DNA of 64,000 bases from Tubiluchus corallicola. Taxonomy: Eukaryota > Priapulida > Priapulimorpha > Priapulimorphida > Tubiluchidae. A program made the translations under genes and the position numbers. A model generated the notes under the pieces. That model was given only the letters and a program-made list of their open reading frames with translations, did no database searches and had not been told where the DNA came from. Positions 1 through 14,044 of the stretch are shown here, piece by piece; the stretch's first letter is position 1, and every line of letters starts with the position of its first letter. The stretch covers positions 107,501-171,500 of the forward strand of contig JAQGDQ010000032.1 in assembly GCA_030141605.1 (NCBI GenBank), written 5' to 3'.

Positions 1-2930
1 TTGTATTTTCCCGATTTACTCAGCTGCCTAAATAAAACAGTAACTCTATCATTTTTTCAATGCAAGTGAAATGGTTTTTTAGTAGCATAAATTATATTTA
101 GAGGCTAAAATTACGCTTAACTATGTCAAGTCACAACAACCAAAGGTCTCGTTCTAAGGGGATTTTAGGGTTCATATATACGATATGTTCTTCCTGAAGT
201 TTAGGCGGAAATCTGCAAAATTAAAACAGCGGTTTCAATACGTCTTCTTCATCTACTTTCCCATGCGTATATGTATACAGTACATAATGTGGCATACTTT
301 ACTTTTGTGTCAAAACAAACAGTTTTTTTGCTCACGCGAGCGATGCTTTGTTACAATTAGCTCTCGGTGGGAGGGGAAGCGGTGATGCTGTCCCCTGCCG
401 ATGTTTTTGTCAAGATTTCCTCCTCCTGTAACTGGCAGCTTTGATGCGGCAGACAATCTAGCTTACTGATACAACACGCAACGCTTTTTCTTTGCAGATT
501 TTCGAATGGGTAAGTAATTACTGGCCACCGACGGTTTCGGTTAGGCAAAATTATACATCGGTGGCATAACCGCAACGTAAAGCATATTAGAAGGCTATTG
601 TTGCATTTGATAAAGCATTAGAAAACCACACAAACCCTGTCTATATCAGACTAGGTGTTTATGAAAATATTAAAAGCGTATCCATAAAGGGATCTAGTTG
701 CATTAGAGCTTGTACATCGAAGAAGAAAGTTCCGTTAGACCAGTCATACAATTAGACGTCCTGCAACTGTCAAAACTAGGTGGCAATTAGTACAACTAAA
801 CATTGTTCGTGACTTGTGATTTTGCGGGCATTGTAAACTGATGTGGTCTCCTTTAAATCTATGAGAAAGCAAATGCTTAGAAAACATGTATGTGTAAGCA
901 ATTATCTTCAAGTTGAAAGGCATCTTTGTTGAGCTGAAGTTGGTATTCGTCTTGCTTTCGCTAAATCGAAACTCAAAAGGGTGATTTTAGAACAGGTTGT
1001 TTGTTCAGACTTTAGCGAAGAAAAAACTGAAAGAATGCAACAGCCAGAAGTTAGGTCATCTATGTGAAATGTAAAACAGCATAACAGGTCATTACGAAAC
1101 GATCTATGACTAATGTCCAGTTTAAGGGTCGAAACATTACTCCGTATATTTTTCAACGATTACTTTTTTATCAATTTTAACTTTTAAGGTAAATAACGAG
1201 ATCGTTTAGTATATGTGAAGCACTGCCGTCCACAAAGTATTGTCATAATTATTTAGTGATCTAACGCAATCATGCTGCATATAGTTACACTAAAAATTAA
1301 TGTGGTATTTGTGTATGCCAAAGTCACTTAATTTATCGTATGTTAATCGTGTTGATCACGTATGTGATCTCGGTCACGATGGCTTGGATCACATAGTCAG
1401 TAACTTTTTTGTGCGACCAATCTCTTGTTTTGGTCAGTACGAAAAAACACACGTATAATACATACATAATGTACAAATGTATTTAATTCAAATTACACCT
1501 ACATGTCTTCTTTTCTAATTACAAAAATTGTTTGAATTCCCTTGAAAATGAGATAAGGGAATTTTTGTCAGAAGTGTAGGCCTATTTAGAAAAACGAGCT
1601 GTATAAACTCACTTTCGAAAAAAAATCGCTAACATTCTTGCTATTCTCCTTACACGCCGTCCCCCGCTCAGCTTGACTACTAAGTTATTATGAGTAAATT
1701 AGATTTCTGTGTGCATATAACCTATGTAAGCCACTTTTATAATCCTTAATTTGTGCTAACAATAAAGTTAGATGATGCAGTGAGTGAATGTTGTAGACGG
1801 CAGATGCCAGGGTTGAAGGGGTTATGCAATTAACATGGATGACAAATTTTATAAGAGTTTAATGATCTAATCTGCAATAATAGTTACTGCTGAAGTCAAA
1901 GTAAGTCAGGCATCAGTAGCTAGGTCTATACAGAAATTTTGAATTCATAATGGTTATTATAGGCCTATTGTCTAATAGACAATCATAATAGGAAACTAAT
2001 TCGAACATGTATAAGTCAGTTAAACAAATACATAAAATTCAGGAAGTATTACTCATCAAAAAAGTCAATGTTTGTTGGCCATTAAAATATTCTCAAAATG
2101 AAATCAATTTGTTGATCAATCAAAACAAATTTACCTTTTGCAACGAAACATTGAAAATGTACAAAATCACATGTAAAAATTATAATAAATGAAGATTTTA
2201 AAGTAGTGTAGGCCAAGAGCTTGTACGCCTTTAATTATTTTATTAATTTTAATTTCCAAGACTGAACAATTTATAGCATTATATAAATATAAACAGTAAT
2301 TTATAAATTAACACATTGATAAAACTGAGCAAATTGGGACTGAGCTTAGATTTGAATCAAAAACTTTATTTCAGTTTGACCAGAAAGGCACTGTAGACTC
2401 ACATCTAACCGCCATAACTAATTCAATCAACATCCATAAAAAATTACGCCACCGGGCGCTAGAAATAATTATTAAAATAAGACAGTTAAAACGTTGAGTT
2501 GGATAAAGGTATTTAGCATCCAGTCAGCGTATTTATGCATTGCTATATACAACTAGATATACTATGCAGTATAAAACTACAATAATTAAATAATTTATTT
2601 ATGTCTTTTTATATTTAATTAATTCGAGTATGAAACACGTTTAACACTGAACGGTACACGTATCTTGTTGTCAAGTTTTAATTTTCTACGCGTTTTTCGT
2701 TTTTTTGCTCTTCAGACCGAAAATGGTAGACGTTTCAGAAAACTATATTAACTGACGGGGAGTATATTATACGCAACATCGTATTGCAGTAGTTTATCAA
2801 AGAGACTGATGTCACAGCAGCTTGCGTTCTGTATAATGCGTTTAAACACGAAATTCATTATAGAATTATCCATATTTGGTAGATAAGCATAGCTTCTTCA
2901 AAATAGAATATTATTGCCGACCGGTTTCGA
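1..2930. other. AT-rich non-coding DNA, no gene seen
   Basis: I see no open frame with family resemblance and no convincing exon here. Short frames of 60-80 codons occur on both strands but have AT-driven composition. The only local structure noted is a small palindrome at 1967-1983 next to a TAGGCCTA motif. Confidence 0.6.
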
Positions 2931-2932
2931 AC

Positions 2933-2933
2933 A

Positions 2934-2965
<32 letters not shown>

Positions 2966-2978
2966 CACACACACACAA
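2933..2978. repeat. compound (ACGC)n-(AC)n microsatellite
   Basis: About five CACG/ACGC units run straight into an AC dinucleotide tract. The tetramer-to-dimer transition suggests the ACGC block arose by mutation within an AC tract. Confidence 0.95.
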
Positions 2979-3854
2979 ATATTTATATTTATATTAAACT
3001 TATAATTGTAATTGTACGTATAATAGCGCATGTATGCTGATCAGTTCATTTAAAACACTGGATGTTTACCTGTATGGATTTTTTTTAAAGTTTTCATTAA
3101 ATAGTTTCTTTATTACACCGTAACATGCTTAATGTGCCACGATGTTGCTCATAATAGCGTGAGATACGTGTTAATTTTGTCGCCCGTATGAATGGATTGC
3201 AACAATATTCTTTCACCTATTTATCACTTAGGCTGCCTTAGTTCAGACGTTTCAAAGACCTGTGTACCTTATGAATTGTTTATAGATCGGATACACCTGA
3301 AGCGAAAGGTTTTGAAAGAGAAGAGAATTCTAGTCAATTTGTGAAGCCATGTCGCTATAATAGAGTAGTATAATAGTGTACTGGTTTAAAGAAATCGATG
3401 GACGGGCTGCACTCAGTGTAAAAGTCCAGCTAATGATGCTGCTAATCACACATGGTTTTAAAAGGTGTTCGCTTTTAGAAAATTAACACAAATAAACAAT
3501 GCGATTTAGAATGTACTAAATGAAATTTAAGTAAATAATAAAAACATTTATTACAAGAAAAAGAAAACACCGGGCTTACTACTCTTAATCATTTGAGAAC
3601 AACAGACACGGTAATGATGTATAGCCTATAGCATATATAGTTATTCATGCAAAGAAGTAAACTGTGTGGAAGGCATACTTTAGAGCCTGGTTTGTTACCA
3701 CGAACACTGAGGTTTTACACACCATTATAGCTAACACACTTTTAGAAAACTGTTCGAGGAAAAAGCGATGTTTGTATTAAAAAGAAAGTGAGCTTAATAT
3801 CCTCTAAAATTAAACATTCAAATAATTTGAGGACTCATAACATTTGCAACAAAA
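2979..3854. other. non-coding, nothing recognised
   Basis: AT-rich sequence between two microsatellites, with no supported feature. Confidence 0.5.
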
Positions 3855-3984
3855 AGTACGTACATACATAGATACATACATACATACATACATACATACA
3901 TACATACATACATACATACATACATACATACATACATACATACATACATACATACATACATACATACATACATACATACATACG
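3855..3984. repeat. (CATA)n tetranucleotide microsatellite
   Basis: About 130 bp of tandem ACAT/CATA units, nearly pure after one GATA interruption at the left end. Reading frames across it (Met-Tyr-Val-Cys repeats on the minus strand) are repeat artefacts. The reverse-complement motif recurs at 25794-25926. Confidence 0.97.
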
Positions 3985-4432
3985 TAAAACTCATTATTAT
4001 TTTTTACTATCAGATTAGAATATTTCATATATTGTTCTTATCTTACTTACAATTATCGATATTTTTGAAGTAGGTGAAAATCTCTGCAGTGTAAGTAAAA
4101 AGACCAATTTAAACTAGCTGGAAAGGCACTGATACAAAGTTTTCTGAAATTGTGATACTGAAGTTTTAGAGCGATGTTCTTAACAGCTTAAAGTTATTTT
4201 CTTCCACTAGTTACATCAATATTTGTTTATATTTTCCACAAATGCATTACCAAAACTTTCAAAATACACTCAAATGTACGCTAGTCCTTAATGTCGAACA
4301 AATGCGAGTAGTTAAGATGTGCCTGCTTCTTTTTCACATGCAAAGGTTGAGATCACGGTCAATGTGGAAAACATTATCAAGAAGTTGGTTGTAGTTTAGG
4401 TCGACAAGGTTAACAAAAGCACTAATGCAACG

Positions 4433-4856
4433 AGCAGCTAGAATAGGTGTGTTACGTCAACAAAACATTTCAGTATCTTGCAATAAGCTTATAGAATTAC
4501 AGAGCTCTTTAAGAAATCCGGCTTAAATAGACAAGATTCATGTCCAAATAATACTTTTTTCGAATTTCTAATTAATAATAATATATTAACATGTTTATTG
4601 AGTGTAGACGATCGTTTCGGCTGTCATTTGGCTGTTATACTAATTATTCCTTTTTTGGTTAAATGACAGCCGAAACGATCGTCTACACTCAATAAACATG
4701 TTAATATATTATTATTAATTAGAAATTCGAAAAAAGTATTATTTGGACATGAATCTTGTCTATTTAAGCCGGATTTCTTTAGATCTCTGTAATTCTATAA
4801 GCTTATTGCAAGATACTGAAATGTTTTGTTGACGTAACACACCTATTCTAGCTGCT
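4433..4856. repeat. long near-perfect inverted repeat (foldback element)
   Basis: The left arm (4433-4629, 197 nt) is the reverse complement of the right arm (4661-4856, 196 nt), separated by a 31-nt spacer (4630-4660). The arms match base for base apart from a small cluster of differences including one 1-nt indel near 4506-4514 / 4775-4790. No transposase frame lies inside. The structure fits a foldback transposon or MITE-like element, or a local inverted duplication. The minus-strand frame over the right arm and its flank (4760-4975) continues leftwards from the arm and is not recognised. Near-identity of the arms implies recent origin or gene conversion. Confidence 0.9.
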
Positions 4857-6445
4857 AGTCTACCTTCTAGTAATTCCTTGAGATTGGTTCTTTCCTGTAT
4901 TGAATAAAATATTATTTTGAATTTTTGGGTGTAATACATTGCATAAGACTGCAAATTTGATATTCTGCTCCACATATGTCTGATAAATATATATCAATTT
5001 AAATTTGATATTATTTACAGATAAAAATACAAAGTGAATGACTTCCGTTTCTCAATGGAAACAAAAAATATAAAACCAAATTATAGCATTTAATAAATTA
5101 AGAAGACAAAATGACTTTTTAATTTTATCTATTAGAATACCTGTTGAAAATCAGCCTAGTTTTTCTAAAGTCACACCTGATCCCACAATGCATCGTAGTA
5201 GTTCTGTTTCAGCAGAAAACATGAAATGATCGGGATTTCTGTAAGCTCATTATTTTCCCTCGGCGAACTGACACTAAAGAAGCAAATGGGCAAGACACCT
5301 AGTTAACTCTTTGTTCATGGTGATGGAGCGGTGCTTTGACACTTTACACCTGTACTCCTGTAATCACTAATCACCTCATTACTACACCATGTTAACCTGA
5401 GTTAAAAGGGAGGGCAGACAGAGCACCTGGCGCTTGATATGCGTTTTTGCTAATTTACTTCCTAAACGAGCACATTGTAAAAGAATAGAATCAACTAATA
5501 TTTCTATTAAAATAATGTTGCTAACGACCTTCGAAAACGATTTGTAAAAAGTGCTTAATATGTCCAACTCTGCCAGGATTCAATAAGAAGGCGGATCAAT
5601 TGCAATGACATTTCAATATTTTGTAATTGCGATTTTGTGCTTTAACCCATACTGTTCTAAATACTAAACAGTTTATCGATGTTGCAACACACTTAACCAA
5701 AAATTACCGTTCGTAAAATGTGTAAACGAAATCCATCTGTAAATCAATGCCACCTATGATGTCAGACAGAGCCAAGATTTTAGCTGTTCACATTAAAAAT
5801 AAAGCATCTTCATAACGCTATTCTCAGTTTGCGTAAGAAATTTGATGGAGAATTCAATTTTATTGGAAAGAAGACATGGACGGATGATGGCCATTAGCTG
5901 CAGCTTGTATATGTGCAACCTTAACTTTGACAGTCGTGACATACGAATAATAGGTTCCTGTTTTTCACCGAATCACCACACACAGGTTGATCGTTAACTT
6001 ATACGGCTTATGGCGTCGTCTAAAATCTTTTGCACGCAGTTCTACACTTTATTTAATGTAAACTGACAATTTGTTTCTCTGCATTTCGTTGGCGGATTGA
6101 AAATTCATTTGTTGTGCATCATTGGGTGGTGGCGTCATCTATCGTCGGTTAATTTTGGTATACTAGAATTTTGTACACACAACAATTTTACTGAAGCTTT
6201 ATTGATACACAGTATTCCGTCATTTGACATAATATTTTCTTAGTAGTTCCAAAAAGTCAAAAATCTGTGACTGATTTTAATCTCTTTTATTTTTATTGTG
6301 CTTCATAAAGCGCTCTAGCCACCTGAGTTTCTAGCATTCTGGTGCCACCTGGTAACTATAAATTGAACTATACGTGTAATTTTTTGGTTTGAATGCTAAA
6401 GTATTTTTTAAAGTCGAGGATAAAATCTATTGTAATTGTATAACG
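4857..6445. other. non-coding, nothing recognised
   Basis: AT-rich sequence after the inverted repeat. No supported gene, RNA or repeat was seen. Confidence 0.5.
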
Positions 6446-6537
6446 TGATTTATTGTACTCTATAGAATAATAAATATAGAGAAAAATTATTCACTGATTT
6501 ATTGTACTCTATAGAATAAAAAATATAGAGAAAAAAA
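6446..6537. repeat. two-copy tandem duplication, 49-bp period
   Basis: A block starting at 6446 (TGATTTATTGTACTCTATAG...) is repeated from 6495 with only a few differences towards the end. Two copies only; probably replication slippage. Confidence 0.85.
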
Positions 6538-7805
6538 TGAAAAACAAGACAGGGTTATAGAAAGCATGTTTTCATATTCAAAATTTTAGGAAACGGTAGG
6601 CTCCTCAAAGTAAAAAAGCAATTTAAAGTTAAATTTACAAGCTAATATGATAGATGTTAGCTTTGTTATCCGCCGCTTTCACTAGCAGAGTTCGTATAGT
6701 GACTCTAGTCAATAAATCTTTGCAAGAGTAAGCTTGCTAAATTAATCCACGAAGGTGTTACAACTGTGCCTCCTTCCTCAATTTCTTGCCTGACTGATTG
6801 GTAGACTGTGCGGACCGCTTAGACAATCCTTTGCACCGAGATAGAGCAGGTCTGAAGCTTATTTTACCATGTGTTTTCGAAAGCCTGTCTATTGAACTCG
6901 GAGCTTACATAATCAAAGTGAAATAATTTGTGAAAAAAAAATTAATCATAAATATTTTTTTTTATGTGGAAAGCAGAGCTGAAGAAGTTCTAGTTGCGAC
7001 TAAAAAGTAAGTAACTGATATGTTATGGTAGTGCTACATGTTTTTTAATTGCACTATTGTTCATTTTTGTTTGTGGCAGCCATTTTTATAATATGATTTC
7101 ATGTCTGCAATTTGACGTTTTAAATTTAATGCTTTTTCCCTTGTGTAAAAATTTGTTAAAGTAAACAGCAAGTCGATACATATGTCTTACGGTGCATGTG
7201 CTAAGATTATGTTGAATGTATTAGTAACCGTAAAATTTTATAGATTTCGAAGAGAAAAAATCATTTTAATGATTGAACCCGAAGATTGAAATTAATGCAA
7301 TTATTAATATTTGCAAAAAATATATACAATCGTTTTACGAATATCTTACAATCTTAAAAAGTCAGATAGTGAGCTAAACCAAAAATTTCCCATTTATTTT
7401 TAGCCAATCCTTATTTATTTTAGAATTAAGACCACGCTTTTTACGTAATACTATCTTACAGTTTAACCTGGTCATTTTCCTTCATAACAGTAGCTTAGCA
7501 CATTGTAAAATACCACTTTACACCTTTCAAACTGACTGGCCAGAAGTTCAAAGGGGTCTTTGTGGATGGAATAATACCAGCTACTGTATCATAAATTCAT
7601 TATAAGCTTTATAGCTGGACATAGGTGCCGAGATCTCCCGCTTGACTTGTGTGTAATGTGTTATAATCAGCTTACCCATGAACCATATAGGAAACTGCAC
7701 GTTGCTTTATAAGGTTTGTGTATTTCCTGTGCACAAAATTGTTTTGTAGTACTTCCCTGCAATTTTAATTACCTAGGATACAACTGGTTTTACCTATCAA
7801 AACGA
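6538..7805. other. non-coding, nothing recognised
   Basis: AT-rich sequence with no supported feature. Confidence 0.5.
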
Positions 7806-8060
7806 GTTTAGATAGACTGATAGACTGATAGATAGATCAAAAGTTTATTTGCATGCAAAAGTCACTGTTAAAACTGAATGAAATTGCATTTACAATTAAA
7901 AAAAGACAATTAAAAGACATTAACTGTGAACAATAAAATGATAAAAAATATACTAAGATCGAACAAAGTGGAATATTGATAGAACCTACTGTTAAAAATA
8001 TGCTATAAACACAATAAACCATAATAAAAAACTGCCTATTCGCCAAAATCATATTATTAC
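7806..8060 (-). mobile_element. possible 3' end of a non-LTR retrotransposon
   Basis: A short (GATA/GACTGATA) repeat at 7812-7837 is followed by an A-rich but complex stretch. Read on the minus strand this is a unique sequence ending in an oligomer tail (TATC repeats), as seen at the 3' ends of LINEs that use a microsatellite instead of poly(A). No reverse-transcriptase motif is present, so this is inference from form only. Confidence 0.3.
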
Positions 8061-10299
8061 ATTTAAAAATCTTTTCATATAGGATGCAGGTGACTAAAAC
8101 TCGCGATTTGTTTCACATGTATCTTCTAGCAGGGTTTTCATTGCCTTTAATTGCGTCGAGTGAAAATTTGAACGAACAGCTGATCCATGACATCGTCTTT
8201 CTGAATTTTTGATTTAAAGTGCAAACTCTAAAACAAGATCAGAACGTCTTACAATAAATTCTTTTTAATTCAGGGACTTTAGCGCGTCATCATAACTGGA
8301 ATACCGAGGGCATAAAATAATTTTGCAAACTCTTATTTAAACATTTCATTGGCCAATGTCATTGGGCAATTCTTTTTAGACCGACGAGTGCCAAACTGGG
8401 ACACAATTCCAAATGAGGTCTAAGTATGTGCAATATATTTTTACAGAATTTATCAAACCATTTCCATGTCTCTTCATAGTTGTTATCATCAGCAGTTTTT
8501 GGGTAGTCTTAGTCATGTAGTGAAACTGTTTTTTGTAATCGTTTGCACTAATAAGCGTAACTGTAGTGATTCTTTTTGGTGAGGTGTATGTGCATCTATT
8601 GTTTAAGAGCGTGTGCTTGGAACCTAGTCCGCCGTTCAGCACATGGGTTAGCTGTAGAAGTCGGCAGCATTTTATTTTCATGGCACAAAAAACAAAATTG
8701 TAACTTCTTTATTGTAAGCAAATGATGACCTTTGACAGCCAGGTTGACGCCGTTCCGTTTTTGTAAATCACGCTCTAGACGTGGGCCAATGCCAGATTGT
8801 TAGCCTACATAGTTTTCATCTTCAGTTGCGAGAACTAGTTAAATTAATTAAGTAACTGACTAGGAACCAAGCATTGTTAGTTTCGGATTGCTCGAAATTT
8901 GCACCAAGCAAGCTGAGTATCTTCTAGATAGCACAAACTGTCTGAGTATATATCATAGATCGGATTAAAATACATTAATTGCGAAGGAAAATTGTACGTG
9001 TTTTACAATGAATATATGAAAACAGTAGTAATGCCATATGGACAAATTACATAATTAGTATAATGTCATGCAGTTGATTCAACTAAATAACTAAAATTGT
9101 GCGTCTGTAAGAAGGCGTCTCGTTACTGAAGCATAAAATACGTCTACACCTTTCCCCGTTTTTTTCTGTTTCCAAGCAAACGCAATGAATTCACAACAAC
9201 AAAAATACAAGGGACTAAAATTATCGATTAACTCGAGTTTTTTTTAAAGGATCTGTTACATAATTAAAGACCTTTTTAGGATTCACTGACCTGACTGACG
9301 TCTAGGAGTGCTCAGGATCTCAATCAGATAATCCGTCACACGTATAATCCCAAGGTGTGGATTAGCTAAACAGATTATCCGAAGTACAATATGTCTATCT
9401 TTAAATACATCTCAAGTCATTTGCCGTACATTGTGTTCTTTATTTAACCCCTGCTGCCTTATTGTGACTAAATTGGAGACCTTATTTAAGTGGTGTAAAA
9501 ATCCTATGCAAAGGCGTCTGTGGAAGTGTTGTATACTTGTGTCTACTACTTTGTAATAGTTTTGTTCTTACACGCAATGAAATAAACACGTCAACTAGTT
9601 CTTCTAAGTTTTGTTATTTTACTCTTTTTTATTTTCCATCTATTATTGTAGTTACATTAAATTTCCTAGTGCACTCTTTTGCTTTTTCTCTTCTGCTTTA
9701 TAGACACCGGAGAAATATATGCACTCACAAGTGTTTAGACAGCATAGTTCCACATAGTTATCATATCTGTATGTTATAAAAAGTATTATAATGAAAAAAA
9801 TGTAAAAGAATTGGCTTTGGACTAAGGAAGAGTTTGGCTATAAAATGACGGTCGTTTGTCTGATGATATTTTTTTCAAATGGCCATTTATCTTTAAGTAG
9901 CAATAGCGTTATTTTATTGGATAAAGATTTTACATGTACAATTACAAAGGTCTTACAAAATGAATATTTAAGGAAGAGTGCATGTACATTACAACAGTTT
10001 CAAAGCCCTAATAATCACAGCAATGATACAAATATTAATATACAAGACCAAGAACGACACTTAAGGCTCCGATTCAGATAAAGTTTCAGTTTACAATTTA
10101 GCTAATCCATTACATTTGACGTACAACATTAGATTGCGGCTCCAAGAAAAAAACTCCTGTACTTCAATCTCAAGCTTTTTCTTGAGGGTCTGAAAGCAAG
10201 CCACTTACAGGACTTGTGCCTCTGCGGGGGATGCTCACGCTTACTGTGCGCTTGACGACTGTTTAGTGAACATAAGTTGTTCTCCACCTACCAAATTGC
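8061..10299. other. non-coding, nothing recognised
   Basis: No family-like reading frame. The frame at 8376-8681 on the minus strand (101 codons) has no domain character that I recognise. Confidence 0.5.
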
Positions 10300-10930
10300 T
10301 TCAGTAGGAAAGTAATTTATTCTGACAAGATAACATTGTTTTAGAGATAATTGGCGAGTGGAAGACGCCTGGATGACCTTTGTATTAAATGACAGAGGCA
10401 AGGCTTAACAAAAGATTCCACGTGAGACTGATGCAATCAATTAGTCCATCATTGTGAGTACATTTGGCCAGAATCCTTTTCGGTTTGCTAATGGCAGAAA
10501 TAAGGCAAATCCGAGAGCTTCAGCTTCAAAAGAGAACTTCTCTTTTTAACTTAATTAATTTATAATCATGTACCGTAATTTTGTTTTTGGCGAATAATTT
10601 CTCTTATCTTGCCCGATGAATGGTCTATGTGCTGACAATCATTCGGTTCCAATTTCCTACCTTGAAGACCCTATTATTGAGCCTAGACATGCAGTGGGAT
10701 CCGTTACTAGTGCATTGCAGGACACAGTTGGAGATCAACAATATCTCCTTATTACGGCTCTATACTTGTCTTAGAACTTGACCATGTCAATTGTTCAGCA
10801 AGTACAGAGCAATTAAATTTCCAACTGAGAGCTTGCAAAGCGTTTCAATTGTCAACGGAATCCCATAGAAATCCGTCGAACCCAGCGAATGTTTAACACC
10901 AGTGTTTTCTTGTCAGACAGTAAAACCGAA
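10300..10930. promoter_or_regulatory. compositionally denser block, possible regulatory element
   Basis: This stretch is less AT-biased and less repetitive than its neighbours. It contains nuclear-receptor-like TGACCTT (10373-10380 area), TGACAG and TAAT-type words and no long frame; a short frame of about 55 codons begins near 10616 but is not recognised. A conserved non-coding element upstream of the ADAMTSL gene is one explanation. There is no direct proof. Confidence 0.2.
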
Positions 10931-13860
10931 GAATTTTGAACGTGAAACGAGATGGATTAGCTTTAAGCGTGTGTACTGAATGAGTTGGTCATTTGTTGAA
11001 CTAAAGTGTGGTTAAGAACAAGTTTAAACTATGGATAAAATTCTTTAAAATCGCTTTCTTTAAAATTCTTTTTTAACACGCATTAGGTCTATTGTAATAG
11101 TAGCAGGCTACAGTGATGCACTCTGTTAAATCGTTATAATCGCAAGTTTCGTTGCAGTTTGTTAGATTTAAAACTTAGTTAAAAATTGCATGGATAATTT
11201 AAAATCAATTACTACACAGTTTTTGTTTTTTATTTGAAGAAGAAACCTTTGTCGCTTCGTGTTTCTGTTTGTTTCATCGACGAAAATTTTTAAAATCACA
11301 AGTCGTAATGTTTACTTGGAGTTGTGAACATTTATTGAAATATACCGTTACGATTAGGGAGTCGGCCGTGAAACTCGTCATACTTGATAAGTATGGCATT
11401 CAAGTTCCGGAAAGTTTTTGACATTGATGTGACATTGGAATGATTGTCTGTTATTGGATGTTTCCGATTCTAATGCTTGAAGGAAAAGACAAGTCAGTTA
11501 GCATGTTGGGTTTATTTTACTGTTATCACTTAAACTTAGGTAAATGCAAATTTGCAAAAAAACTGTTTATAAAACATAAAGTTAATTTAGGTATACTACC
11601 ACTGTATAGTGTACCACTGTGCCTCTCTTTTGTAGCCGACCTTAAAAATTAAAATTATGACCCAGCTGGTGGACTTTGCGATTTTTTGTGAACGTCGTGG
11701 AAGTAAAACTATCATAAAATTAGCTAACTCATTTTTTGTAAAAACTTATTCTACATTTGACGGAATTTGACAGTGCGCTGCTTTTCTTCAGCGGATGGAC
11801 GACGTCGTTGGTGAAAAAGAATGTGAGTTTAAATAAGAATGTCCAGGTGTAAAAAAATCGCAACTACAAAGTGATTTTACTAATTACACGACACATTTAT
11901 CACACTTTAATACTAAATATTTTTAACATTTTTCGCGAACATTCCCCGAAGGCTTGGCCTTTCCTTTAATGTTTAAAAGTATGAAGCTGTTTGCTGCTTT
12001 TCTATAAGCAGTGAAAACTAGTAAGTTATAACGTTTTTCTCTTTCCTTCTAATGAAAGGGAGAGTTTTTCTGGTATTTTAGGAATTGGATCCTTACAAGT
12101 TCTTTCACTTAGTCTGTCTGTCTTCATAAAGGTGTTTTAAACGGTAGCTTGTTTGCACAGTACATTTAACTATGTCGCAATTTTGGATTACTGTACGTAA
12201 AAAGTTAGACATTTGTAACATGTGACTGAACAATAGGCAGGCTTACACACTATACAGAGGGTTTATACGTTATACAAACGTATTTTTTGTCAGCCTCAGA
12301 CACACATAATATTTCGAAACTACAAACATGAGCCTCCTTCCTGAAATGAAGAGTTGAATGCCCTACAGAAATACTGTTAGTAAAGCGGATTTTCCCTACT
12401 AGTATTAAACATTTCAAACAAAGCATGGCAAAAAAACAAAAAAATAGAACCGCCAAGAATAACATTTGTAGCAAATGTTTTGCGGGGTCGTGGCTAGAGT
12501 CTGGAAATTTAATATAGTAAACCTAAGTTTAGTAAATATTAATCGACTATGAAAATAATATTTGTCTGTCTTTTACTTTTAGGAGAGTATTTAAACATGG
12601 ACGATAAAACTGTTTATTTTTCATCACGCCTGCTCACTCGTATGTATTTTGCTACTTTTTTTTATACAATTTTCAACAGCCCCCCCCCCCACAAGCGAAG
12701 AATTTGCAACTTTACGTTCATATACAGATGGCATGTGCACATGTGAAATATATTCACTTGTTTCACTTTTTAAAGGAAAACCGGACTCAATCTTAAACTG
12801 TAGGTCAAAGCAACCTACTCTGTATAATATTGGTTTTGGCCCCTAAGCTACCAACTGCCTAACTATGATAAATAATTATTGCAAAATTTTACATTTGCAT
12901 GCATTATGCCCAACAATTGAAAGGGAACTTTTCAAGAATAACTTACGTGAAAGAATTGTTGCCACACAAATGCAATTTCACGTTCGCGCGGCTAGTTCTT
13001 CGCTGTTATATGTATTTGGCCATTCGTTAGTTAGATGGGCATTAGCGCCTACACTTCGGAAACGCGTTGCACAAAAATAAGTGAATTGCTGTAACTCTCA
13101 TACCATAGGTGCTCGGTTGTGACATGCTCATGCGTGAGCACAGCGGTAAACTTAAAATTTACACATAAAATTTACCGAGTTTTTTTGTATCACACTGAAT
13201 GTTTTACAGTAGCACTATACTTCAATTCTCGCTTTCGTAAACATGTGCAACACACTCATGGCAAGTTTGTGCAGTTGAAAATTATGTTCAGTTATGACGT
13301 CATCGCTACTGGGATTGCCCGCCGTTTTTAATATATTATTTAATTATCGGAAATGCTTCGGCGTTATTATAGGTGTTAAATGTATGTCTTTAACTGTACT
13401 TCAATGGATATGATATGAAAAACCATCCTGCTTTCATTTAATCAAAATGACCTAATAAATAACTTAATCGATTTCAACTCATATTACTGGAATCAATGCC
13501 ATTAAAAACCTCTTTCTTATTGGAAGAAAAATATTGCTTATGAAACAAGTAATCTTTGTGACATGTTGGCAATTCATCAGTTTTAGCGTCAGGGCAATGG
13601 CTATATTTCTCTTCTCCATTAAGTTCAAGCAAATCGAGTTTGTGTTTAGGCACTGACTACTTTGCATCATAGTCGCTAAGCTTGTATTTAAACTATACAA
13701 CCGGAAGTAAAATTAATATTAAAAACTACTACTATAGCTCAAACTGTCACGGTCTTTTAAAGACTGTTATTTAAACTACTTGAAGATTTCGTCGTGAAAT
13801 ATTCACTTATTAACGGAAATGCTAGTGGAAGGCGAAATTGAATTATTTTAATTGTCATTT
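10931..13860. other. non-coding, mostly featureless
   Basis: AT-rich sequence with one run of 11 C (12680-12690) and one copy of a dispersed repeat (11705-11753). The short frames at 12549-12846, 12865-13080 and 13119-13331 are not recognised. Confidence 0.5.
11705..11753 (+). repeat. dispersed ~48-bp repeat, copy 1
   Basis: Matches the reverse complement of 15861-15909 at most positions (AAAACTATCA-AAAATTAG-TA...TTTTTTGTAAAAACTT). It may be part of a larger decayed interspersed repeat. Confidence 0.6.
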
Positions 13861-13873
13861 CCTCTTTCTTCGC

Positions 13874-13956
<83 letters not shown>

Positions 13957-14044
13957 GCTCTTGCTCTCGTTCTCTGTTCTCCTCCCCTCCCCTCCCCTCC
14001 CCTCCCCTCTCCTCTCCTCTCCTCTCCTCTCCTCTCCTTTCCTC
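13874..14044. repeat. (TC)n followed by (CCCTC)n and (TCTCC)n
   Basis: An ~85-bp CT dinucleotide tract with one TATC interruption passes through CTCGCTCTTG into CCCTC pentamers (from about 13980) and then TCTCC pentamers (to about 14035). The strand is a pure polypyrimidine run with triplex-forming potential. Confidence 0.95.
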
